A stretch of DNA of 64,000 nucleotides, taken from assembly GCA_033439765.1 (NCBI GenBank), contig JAULSN010000003.1, forward strand, positions 372,001 through 436,000, in the 5' to 3' direction. Each line of letters starts with the position of its first letter. The stretch's first letter is position 1. This document shows positions 52,442 through 61,467 of this stretch, piece by piece. The notes under the pieces were generated by a model. The model was not told where the DNA came from, did not search any database, and saw nothing but the letters and a program-made list of their open reading frames with translations. The position numbers were made by a program, and so were the translations under genes. The DNA comes from Lasiosphaeria ovina (taxonomy: Eukaryota > Ascomycota > Sordariomycetes > Sordariales > Lasiosphaeriaceae).

Positions 52442-53312
52442 GTTACGACCGTGTACTGCCAATGCAGCGCACCCAAGGGTCCTAATGAGTCCTGGGTCGT
52501 AGGCTTGGGGTGAGGGTCAAGGATGTAAGGTGATGCACGAAGTATCGTGTGGATAGAGTAACAAAGGTCGTAGCTGAAAACAATTCAATTGCTATGAGAT
52601 ACTTTTGATAACTGCCGAGAGTGCCCAAATGTCACACGCTGAACGCCCTAACACCTGGAATAACACCGCGGCTCAGCGAAACGTGCCTCAGAACCTTGAC
52701 GACTTTACGGCTCATCAAGATGCGCCCTGGCACCTTGAATGCGCCGCAGCCCGATTGAACCACGGAGGTTCCGGGAAGAGCCTATCAAGCGGAACGTGCC
52801 TCGGAACCTTGGATACGGCTCCAAGGCTCACCGAGATGCGCCCGGCACCTTAGATACGCCGCAGCCCGATTGAACCATGGAGGTTCCGGGAGAAGCTTAT
52901 CAAGGTTCGCATACGCAACCTTCATCTGTATCAATTGGGCAGGATCAGGCCACAAGGGCAAGGAAGGTTTGCAAAGAAGGGTATCTTTCGGAAAGAAAGA
53001 AGCATCGGTCCTCAAGGGACCTCTGTACTTAAGATAGACACACCTGGCCAGAAGATTGTGAAGGGCAAGGACCTTCGAGGCCATAGTCAATTATTGTGTT
53101 GAGAATAGATTTGTTCAGCGCCCACAGGGCCACATTCTGTTCCAAGCCGCTCCCACAGCGCCTGTGGTTGCCCCTTGTCACACCAAAGCCCTCTCAGCCT
53201 TCTTGCTTATATAGACGTGCTTCTCCGGGTCCCGGTGTCCCGATCCTCGGGACACCCCGCCAAGGATGTCCCGCACGGCTGCCTCAGGCAGTTCTGCACG
53301 CGATCGTGACAT
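52442..53312 (-). mobile_element. LTR of the gag-element family, inserted in opposite orientation
   Basis: On the plus strand it begins TGTTACGACC and ends GATCGTGACA, so both ends carry the TGTYACGA/TCGTGACA terminal palindrome. Its reverse complement matches the LTR at 49840-50182, including a TATA motif (TCTATATAAGC, ~53205-53215 on the minus strand). Length ~870 bp; no internal coding sequence, so probably a solo LTR. No clear target-site duplication was found. It lies against a copia RNase H relic. Confidence 0.7.
52680..52904. repeat. 113-bp tandem duplication inside the LTR
   Basis: Copy 1 (52680-52790) and copy 2 (52793-52904) share AACGTGCCTC, GAACCTT, GAGATGCGCCC, GCCGCAGCCCGATTGAACCA and GGAGGTTCCGGGA in order. 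Confidence 0.8.
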
Positions 53313-55276
53313 ATTAGTTTACTCCTCAATTTGGGGGCCGCTTATTCCTGATTACAAGCTGCTATAGACTAGGCATTAATCCTTGGTGAAGGCAAAAGTG
53401 GCGGAAGGAAGAATAGTTAGGGGTAATTCAGAGGAGGAGAAAGGCTCTACTAAGAGGCAACCTCAGCAAGGGACAGATTGCAAGAATGTAAAGGAGGCAT
53501 CCTTCATGCACGTTGCATACCTAACTATAGCGTTCGCCGTTACCCTTACCCCGTTCCTCTACTGCAATTTTGCCGTTGGTATAAAGGATGAACTAGGTGA
53601 TTACCTACCTGGGCAAAGTAACGATATATTAGTGGGATCTTCTAGTCCTATAGTTGGTGCTAAAGTGTAAAACTACCCTATCCGTTCCTTCGGCTCTATA
53701 TATAAATAAGCAAAACAAGCATGAGTTATACTTGGGTAGGAAGTGGCGTTAACTTAACGTATTCATACCGATATAACCACTACTTAGGGTTATAGATATA
53801 TAGAGATACTCGATAGATAAGGGAGAGGGGCTTATTACATATATAGAATCGAGCTGAAAAAGCTCGGGATAGGTCGGCTAGAAGCCTAAGGCTATTATAC
53901 GATACTATTAGCCCTTATATAACTCATCCCGTAATTCCATCTTACCCTTATAAAGAGGTAAACGTTATATTATTATCGATAATACCGAGAAAGGCCTAAT
54001 ACGCCCCTTAGTAATATAGGAATTTAAGGTGCTACCTATAAGACTGGAGGACTCCTATATTATAATGAAGGGATACGGGGCCATATACGGCACTATCTAG
54101 AGAGACTTCTTAATAGCTCTTTTAATAGATCCCCCTTTCCCCTACCCATCTTCTTAAGCCCACCTACTATTCCCAGTACGTTTTCGGCCACTAAGGGGTA
54201 ATATAGAAACGTTTGGGTAGCGGATATTATAAAAAATTATAAAGTCTCTAGTCGTCTCTACGTACTTACTAAACTATAGGGGTTTTAGCTAGTTAGATAT
54301 TATATAAATATAATATTCGCGGAGTTTCGTTATTTTAAAAAGAAGTATATAGATAAGTTTATATATACTAAATTCTTAGTTTAAGTATAAATAGTAGCTC
54401 TAATTGGTTAATAACGGTAACTAATTACACCCGTAAGGAGAAAACGGAAATTATGGGTTAGTATCCCAAAACTGGGATCAGTTTGGATACGGCAAGTATA
54501 GCCGAGACATCCCTAAGACTCACCTCGGCTCAGGGTAATGCTTAGTACGCCTCAGCTCCTGCTCAGGTTCCAAGCCTAATACGGATTTGGCCAGAAAACG
54601 TTGTCGGGGGTGACTATAGAGGTACCAAGAGACAACTTGGTGAAGACAACGCACACCCTCAGGGCAAAAATTTCTGTCAGTCGTTCTCTTCACGGCCCTC
54701 CTCGCCCGTGGTGCGTTCTGTGCGTTTGGGTACACGTCGTCTGGTGGCAACTGCGTTGTTTGATGCTGGCTCAGCCAATATACTGATCTTCTCCGTGAGC
54801 CAGTCGAGCTGTGACATCAAGTCAATCAAATACCGCGGCACCGAGCTTCAGTATGCCAGCACCAGCACACTCGTCAACTCGGGCCTCGGCTCGGCGACCG
54901 TTTCTATCAGCCAGATATCCTATTCCTCTGCTTGTGTGTGGTGTTGCAAACGTCTCATACTCCCTCCGTGCAGAAGACTATTCGAAGTCGCAAACGCGAT
55001 TGCCTAACCACGATTGGTTAGAGAGTCTTGTCGATCAATGTCTTCTATTTCGCGTCAAAATTTGGACACCCGTTAAGGTATCCCCATTAAATGTCTATAT
55101 TAGGGCCGGGATGCCCGAGACTGAAACTTTTGAAAGTCAAATTCAATCAGCGAAAGGCAAAGATCCTGCAAGGTGGTTATCTGGCAGGGTATGAGCCCTG
55201 TTAAATCCCCAGCCATCTCTCCCCCTCCGATTCCTCCTCCCCATCCAAGTCTGTTCTTCCCCTTTCAGTCATGACT
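53313..55276. other. Degraded transposon DNA, then unassigned sequence
   Basis: 53690-54470 is AT-rich with many TA dinucleotides and stops in all frames, consistent with RIP. 54700-55000 holds a plus frame reading [20 protein letters not shown], which faintly resembles a retroelement aspartic-protease active site (D-x-G), but it is not supported by flanking domains. 54600-55200 is otherwise unassigned. Confidence 0.45.
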
Positions 55277-56231
55277 TTAGTAATCATAGAATGCTAGATA
55301 CCTAGGTAGATTTGGATATCCAACAATTGCAAGCATCATATAGAATATCCTTAACAAGTACACGATCATTAATAAATACAAACTGCCTCCTTCGCCCTCC
55401 GTCTCGCCTCGAGATATCACATCGTCGTCCGCCGTCCTCAAAGGGCTGCTGGAACGACAAATGCTTTGGCTACGCTTTATGCGCAGGCGCCGGCGCTGGC
55501 GCTTAAGGGCCTTGTCGTCCCACAGCTTCTTCGACTCTTCGAGCCACTTGAGCGTGCGGCCCCGGAACTGCCTCACTTCGCCCTTTCCCTGCATCATGGA
55601 AAGGCAAGGGTCAGCCAAAGTGAACCCCACAGGAAGGAAAAATGAAGTGCAACTTACAGCGACCAGCTTATCCCACTCGGCCGGCTCGAAAATCCACTGC
55701 TGGAGGCTCTCGTCCCAGCGCCCCCCCGTGCTTCCTGCCCAGCTTCAACCACGCCCAGTACTTCCTGCGCTGGAACTGCATGAGGTTCTCGATTTCCCCC
55801 ATGTTGGTCTCAACGTTGGCTTCTCTCGCGACCTCGTCTATGGTTATGCGGTATGCCTCCTCCTTGAACCTGGCCCTGCGTCGGAGGCCGTCGTCCATGC
55901 ACCGGCACATGCTCTCGAGCACGATGCCATTAACCTGATCGGTCCAGACCTTGCATGGTCCCCGCGGCAGCGGGGAGGCGGCAAGGTCGTTTACATGCGG
56001 GGAGGAGGAGGCTGGGGCGTGCGGGGCAACCGCCGGCCACGGCTTGACCTCGGGCAGGTCGTCCTGCCACACCCCCGGCGAGGGTAGGCCGTCCTGCCGC
56101 ACCCCCGGCGCGGGCTGTACGTCGGGGCCGGGGTGCGGCGGGAACACCGCGTCGTCGTCAAACAGGTCGGTACTGGGCAGGTGGCAAGTCTCGCACTTTT
56201 GAGCCATGTCAGCCCCGCACTCAGCCACCAT
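55277..56231 (-). CDS. Orphan two-exon protein with a +1 frame error in a G7 tract
   Basis: Exon 1 55658-56231 starts MVAECGADMAQKCETCHLPS (a second ATG lies at 56207) and has a Pro/Asp-rich region with PSPGVWQDDLP-type repeats, then a well-formed helical part (VNGIVLESMCRCMDDGLRRR; YRITIDEVAREANVETNMGE; IENLMQFQRRKYWAWLKLG). After KHGG the frame must shift by one base in the run of seven G (C7 at 55721-55727 on the plus strand) to give WDESLQQWIFEPAEWDKLVA. The 69-nt intron (GTAAGT...ATGCAG) and exon 2 (GEVRQFRGRTLKWLEESKKL) then join in phase and end at 55277. No family recognised. With six G the gene would be intact, so assembly error or a single recent mutation are both possible. Confidence 0.6.
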
Positions 56232-56423
56232 CTAGAGACGTCTGTTACAATCTCCCGCCGTCGAGGCCTTTATTACTGGATCCTTACCTTCTGATCTTCC
56301 TATTTTCAGGCCGTCAAACATCGCGGCGGCCCTGGGCAACGCACTTGCTGCCGTGCTACGCCGTTGAGAGGATCCTCGTCAACCGAGTCAGACAGCTGCT
56401 TGGCGGCAAGAACAAGAAGAGGC

Positions 56424-57005
56424 TCAACCTTTCTGCTCTAAGGGAAGCCCGGCCAACGCGGTGTTCATGCCGGAGAGAGAGGAGGAAGGGATTTGGATTG
56501 CTGCTGACTTGTTGCTTAGTTGCTGCTGTTCTGCTTCTGCTTCTGCTTCTGCTGCTGTTCTGGTTCTACTTCTGGTTCTACTTCTGCTTCTACTTCTGGT
56601 TCTACTTCTGCTTCTGCTTCTGCTTCTGCTTCTGCTTCTGCTTCTGCTTCTGCTTCTGCTTCTGCTTCTGCTTCTGCTTCTGCTTCTGCTTCTGCTTCTG
56701 CTTCTGCTTCTGCTGCTGGTCTGTTGCTGGGCTGCTGCTGCTGTGCGGTGGGCGGTGGGCGGGGGTGCTGCTGGGTTGTTGCTAGGCTGCTGCTGTTGGC
56801 TGCTGTTGCTGCTATTTGCCGCTGCCTGCCTGTTGCTAGCCATTGCTGGAGCAGCGGCTGCTGGTGGGTTGGTTGGGCTGATACTGGCGTGTCGAGCTTC
56901 TGCCGACCTGCTGCTGTTGCAACGGGCTTGCTGCTGGGCTGGGTGCTGTTGCTGCGGCTGCAGTTGGCTCGTTGTGGTGTGCTGTACTGTTGCTGAGTTA
57001 GGCAT
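56424..57005 (-). CDS. Low-complexity Gln/Ser/Arg-repeat protein (weak candidate), 193 aa
   Basis: The minus frame from ATG 57005 starts MPNSATVQHTTTSQLQPQQQ, continues with Gln/Ala/Pro-rich sequence, then a long (RS)n run encoded by the CTTCTG hexanucleotide repeat and a short C-terminus (SLSGMNTALAGLPLEQKG). The plus strand of the same DNA would give poly-Leu frames, less plausible as protein. Coding status is uncertain because repeat DNA keeps frames open by itself. Confidence 0.35.
   Translation of the reverse strand: MPNSATVQHTTTSQLQPQQQHPAQQQARCNSSRSAEARHASISPTNPPAAAAPAMASNRQAAANSSNSSQQQQPSNNPAAPPPTAHRTAAAAQQQTSSRSRSRSRSRSRSRSRSRSRSRSRSRSRSRSRSRSRSRTRSRSRSRTRSRTRTAAEAEAEAEQQQLSNKSAAIQIPSSSLSGMNTALAGLPLEQKG
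56606..56713. repeat. CTTCTG hexanucleotide microsatellite
   Basis: About 17-18 near-perfect hexamers, flanked by imperfect CTTCTGGTT/CTACTT variants (56530-56605) and a GCTGCTG-rich zone to ~57000. Confidence 0.92.
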
Positions 57006-57641
57006 TGGCCGGCGTGGCTTTGGTCTTGCTAATTGTTGGCCCTCGAAAGAGAAAAGAGGATATGTGAGCAGGAAAGCGATGTGTATTCGCTCTACAGAAT
57101 GGAAGACTGCAGAGGGCAGGAAAGGTGCTATATATAGGTGAAGGACTGGACTGTGGATCTGGTGGATCCCTGAGGCCAGAGGCCGAGAGCCGAGGGCCGA
57201 GGCACGGACCACTTAGTGGACCCGAGCCACAGGATACGCTGTCAGTCTTGCTATTCACGACCACATGTCGCCCTCCAATCGAGCGATATGGCTGGAAGAA
57301 AGAAGCCCACCAGCTGAGGGTTATAAGACAGAATGACTGAGAAGACAACAAGGCCTGGCGCTTTACCTGTAACATATCTTGCTCAGTTTTATTTAGTTGC
57401 CAGCAGACTCTTATTCGAGCCAGTGTTAACGTGCCGCACAGCCAATTGGTTCAAGAATATCACAAACAACACTACAAAGAGACAAGCCGGAAATCTTAGA
57501 TTGGATTTGCAATAAGAACCTTTAATTATACCCTGGACCGATTCCATTAACAGCAAATCGATCGCCTAATTACTGATTACGCTCCCGAAACATTGTCACG
57601 GCGCAAGCATGCGTTCTTAACCAGAGCCTAACGCACGACGC
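57006..57641. other. Intergenic, no gene recognised
   Basis: A GAGGCC/GGCCGAG-rich patch at ~57170-57200. Nothing else supported. Confidence 0.5.
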
Positions 57642-58853
57642 CTACTCGGCACCCAGCAAGTTAAAGACGGCCTTGGTCTCTGGGACTTTGGCCTCAAACT
57701 CGCTCCTCGTCTCCTCCCAGACACGCAGCTGCGCCAAGAGTCCGCTCTTTCGCTCCATGAATGGCGCATATCTGTCAATATCGTCAGTGAGAAGCTCGGC
57801 CAGCCAATACGATTATTACCAGGGGGGGTAACTCACGGCGCAGTGTCAAAGTCATGCAGAATCTTGCCGTTACTTTCGGCGCCCGCGGAGGCGCCATTGA
57901 CGAGGGCCGTGGCGCAGAGCTGGGGGTCTCTGGCGCCAAAGTTTGTGATGAGGCGCGGGATCAGCTTTTCGTTGTTGGGGCCGGTCAGGCCGGTCCAGGC
58001 AGTGCCGGGGTCGGCGCTGTTGATTGTGACCTTGCGGGGCAGACGACCGATGGCGGTACGGGCGGCGAGCTCGCGCGCAAAGTAGAGAAGGAGGGCCTTG
58101 GAGCGGCCGTACTGATGTGCCTGCTGAATGCCGTCCTTGTTGTTGTTCAGGTGTTTGAGGTAGTTGCCCTTCTTGGGCATGGACAGGGTGTAAGACGTCG
58201 GGTAGATGCCGAAGGACGTCACAAAGGTCACCACAGGCGGCGATGGATTGCCCGGCGACGCCTTGAGCACTGGGAGGAGAAGTATGGCCACGAGCGCCGT
58301 GGAGAGGTAGTTGACTTGGATTGCTATTGACGGGTTAGCAAGCAGGTGAGAAACAGAGAAGGAGCAACTCACAGGTTTCCCAGCCCTCGGGGGACTCGCG
58401 GCGCTTGTAGGAGAGGATGCCGGCAGTCAGCAAGACGTGGTCGAGGTTCTTAAGCCCGCGCGCCTTCTTGCCCACTTCCTGGCAGCCAGCAAAAGTCATC
58501 ATGTCGATTTGCCACATCAGAATGGTGGGGATGGGCTTGCCCAGCTCCTTGAGCTCTGTCTCGATCTGGGCCTTGACGGCGGCGCAGTCCATGACATCGA
58601 CGAGGACCAGCGTGTCGATGCCGTTGTGGGCAAAGATCTTGGCAGAGCGCGAGCCGAAGGCGCCATTGGCGCCCGTGATCAGGGCGGTGCGGCCCTTGTA
58701 CGACTTGGTGGCCAGTGTCGGCCGGCCATAGCGCTGTTTGCGGATGGTCTGCCAGGGAAAGTACTCGGCGAAGAACAGTGGGAGGCCGTAGGCGACGAGG
58801 GTGACGAGGGCGACGAGTGCTGCCGCCCCACCGAGAAGCAGGTTGTTTGCCAT
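57642..58853 (-). CDS. Membrane-anchored short-chain dehydrogenase/reductase, three exons, 365 aa
   Basis: complement(join(57642..57771, 57837..58323, 58373..58853)), introns of 65 and 49 nt, all in phase; the 49-nt intron has GCTAACCC as branch. Residues ~4-29 are one hydrophobic helix (LLLGGAAALVALVTLVAYGL), so the enzyme is probably tethered to the ER or lipid-droplet membrane with the catalytic domain in the cytosol. The nucleotide-binding motif is TGANGAFG at 60-67, with Ala where the second Gly of TGxxxGxG is usual. LVDVMD, HVLLTAGIL, VTFVTSFGIYPT (Ser) and YGRSK (Y-x3-K) are present, so the active site is intact. Sterol/retinol-type SDRs have this layout; the substrate is unknown. Confidence 0.9.
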
Positions 58854-59800
58854 TGCGTCGCTTCGGGCGGTGCGCGCGTGTTGATATGCCGTCCCTGAGA
58901 TCAGAGCGTCCAATGCGAGCAATGCAGCTGTGAGGCAGTGTCGTAGCGGCTGGGGGGTGGCTGCCAGGTCTAAATAGTTCGCTAGCTCGGAAAAGAAACT
59001 CGGAAAAGAAGAGGCGCGTTCGCGGTGAAATGTGGGAGCGCGCACAGGCCGCGCTAGGATTATTTACCCCTGTCACCGTCCGCCTATTGGGGCCGTTGCA
59101 CCTGCCTCGGAAACGCACATTGGCAACTGCATCGGGCAACGGTTAACCCCACCGAACCAGTGAAGACGAACCACAAATCACGCCACAGCTTTACGCGTCA
59201 CGGTACGACAGAGGCCTGGAGCTACCCGGTAATTACCTGCCGACCTGTCTAAGGTAGGGGAAGCATCACGAACATCCACAGGCTCCCAGCTACCAAACCA
59301 TCGAGGTCACCGTTCTCAAGTGCTCGGCTCGTAATTACGTAATTACACCCAGACTGGCATTTTGTAAATAATTGCCACACCTACGCATAGGTACCTGACC
59401 CTCTCAGAGGCCGAGCATCATTTGCTGTCATACGAGTGTATTGTTAGATTTTGAATATAACACGGTAAGCTAGCACCGTAGAATTTTCTCTTCAGACTTC
59501 AATGGCGTTGTCAAGCTGACAAAAACAGGAAACGCCGTTCCACACGAGAAAAACGACCATCCCAAACTTTGTTCTCTGGTTTCACTTCAGAAGGGAAAAA
59601 AGTTTTGTATCAAATGGTAGGAACACAGCTATCATTTCAACTTCGAATAGAGATAGCCAAGCTTTTCTATGTTCCATCTTGTTTGTCGGTTTGAGTAGGT
59701 GATTGTCATCGTTCAAGTGATCAGCTCATTGAACTAGCCAAGTCCCCGTGATATCAACAATGCTAATAACTCCTTCATCACAGTGAATAAGACCAACACC
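58854..59800. other. Intergenic, SDR promoter and 3' flank of the F-box locus
   Basis: Contains GTAATTAC-type palindromes (59229-59236, 59332-59346). No gene recognised. Confidence 0.5.
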
Positions 59801-61093
59801 TCAAAGCGCCCGGCCACTGCCCCCGCACGAAATCCAGACACCCCCCTCACCGCTCGACTCGATCAGCGCGGCCCTGACGCTCTCAGGCACGACCCAGTCC
59901 TCGTCCATATCGCCATTCAGCCTAACCACCCAACGGCGCTCGTCCCTCCGCTCGGTCTGGAACGACATCTCGGGCCCATGCATATGCCACGGCGCGGGCC
60001 GCTCGCCGGGCGCCAGGAAACCGACCTCGGTGTCTGGGCCGAAACGCAGCTTGAGGGTGCGCAGGCGGGGCATGCGGGCGGGCACGGCGCGCGCCATGGC
60101 GACGAGGAACGGCGCGGCCGTGGCCGGGTCGAGCGCCGGGCGGAACCGGCGCTGCGGCCCGCGGCCCGCGGCGCGGTCCCACGCGAACTCGGGCGCGTAG
60201 TCGGACGCGTCCGAGTCGGCCGAGTCGAACGCGGCGGGCGATTCAGCGGGTCCGAGTCGCCCCAGGAGAGGTCCAGCGACGTCAGGTGCGCGAGGTCGGC
60301 GGCGGCAGAGAACACGATGGCGGCGAAGGACGCGCGCATCGCCGCCAGCCGCTCGTCCATGTACTGCCGGCTCGGGGACGCCAGCTGCCGGTTCATGTCG
60401 CGCGCGTTCGGCACGGCGCGGCACAGCACGGCGAGCACGGCCGGGTCCAAGGTCCGGCGCCACTCGTAGGTGAACCCGCCGACTACGGGCGCCGCGGGCG
60501 GACCGCCGGCGGGCTGGCAGCGCTAGCGCGTCGAAGCCGAGGTGCTTGGACGAGTTACGTATCGTCCAGATGCGCTCGCCGTAGTGCTGGTACGTTGTGT
60601 CAGACTCGGAGTAGTTGTCCATTGACGATGCGGCTGTGAGCGTGAGCGCAACTCGGGCGTGCCTGTCGTCGTCGTCGTCGTCATCGTCACCAGTGCTCCA
60701 GGAGTTGAGAGATCGGAACAGCGTGACTACAGCCTGTGTGAAGACGAGATTGTTTGTGGCAGCCTCACGGCTGCTCTGGAGTTTTCGAATGCGTTTTTTT
60801 GCCGGGGGAGGGGAGGTCGACAGCGAAGGAGAGGCTTCTCAGCTGCGCACGGCAACGAGGCGAGGCAAAAGCGCCCTCAAACCTTTGCCACGAGTCTTTG
60901 TCGCTTCCTGTCGCGACAGTGCGAAGGTCAGCGTCTCGATCGTCTGTTGCCATAGCCGTGAAACGGTGGCAAAGGGCGCCAGTAGTGGTTCGAGTTCCGA
61001 GGCGATGAGGGCCACTATTTCGGCCGGAGTCCTGACCATGACTCTGAATCGACTGATGAGTTCCGAATTGTATGTTACTGTGGGAGATGGCAA
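59801..61093 (-). pseudogene. F-box / DUF6546-like protein with four single-base frame changes
   Basis: The F-box RTPAEIVALIASELEPLLAP and FATVSRLWQQTIETLTF opens at ~61042. The protein then continues through several frames, each stretch well formed: DKDSWQRFEGAFASPRC and QLRSLSFAVDLPSPGKK; after an A7 tract (T7 at 60794-60800 on plus) RIRKLQSSREAATNNLVFTQ and AVVTLFRSLNSWS; MDNYSESDTTYQHYGERIWT at 60622; after ~60525 GGFTYEWRRTLDPAVLAVLC and HLTSLDLSWGDSDP; after ~60243 the earlier frame again, YAPEFAWDR and MPRLRTLKLRFGPDTEVGFL, stop at 59801. Frame A stays open across 60240-60525 only because of GC richness. Four one-base changes with intact protein between them point to recent damage or assembly error. 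Family placement is by layout and is tentative. Confidence 0.68.
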
Positions 61094-61467
61094 GGTTGCG
61101 GGGTCGAAGACGGGATGTTAACTGTGGAGGTGAGGGAAGATGGCTGTGGATCACGGAGCTCCTGGATCAGTTAGGTAGGTAGTATCAAAGGAACGATGCG
61201 AGTCTTGGCTTCGTCGTTGATCCGTATCAAAATTTGTCATCGAAGCCAAGCCCACTTGAGACAACTTTCGCAAACACCCAGTGTAAGCCGAATGCCTGGG
61301 GATTCAGGATTTGCTCGCTCCTCAGTAAAGAATAAAGGTAGTTTCAAACTGGAAAACCCTGTGACAATGACATCACATGAACCAAATGCCCCCAGTCGCC
61401 GATCGGAGATGCCAACAATAATTACCAAACCATTTGCACATACTACTACAGTCCCAAACAGAAGACT
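61094..61467. other. Intergenic between the F-box locus and the multicopper oxidase
   Basis: 374 bp. The 3' flank of the oxidase and promoter of the F-box locus. No gene. Confidence 0.5.

Noticed and set aside
54708..55007. Frame with LFDAGSANI resembling an aspartic-protease active site
   Set aside because: Only one weak motif, no flap or second catalytic block, no neighbouring pol domains.
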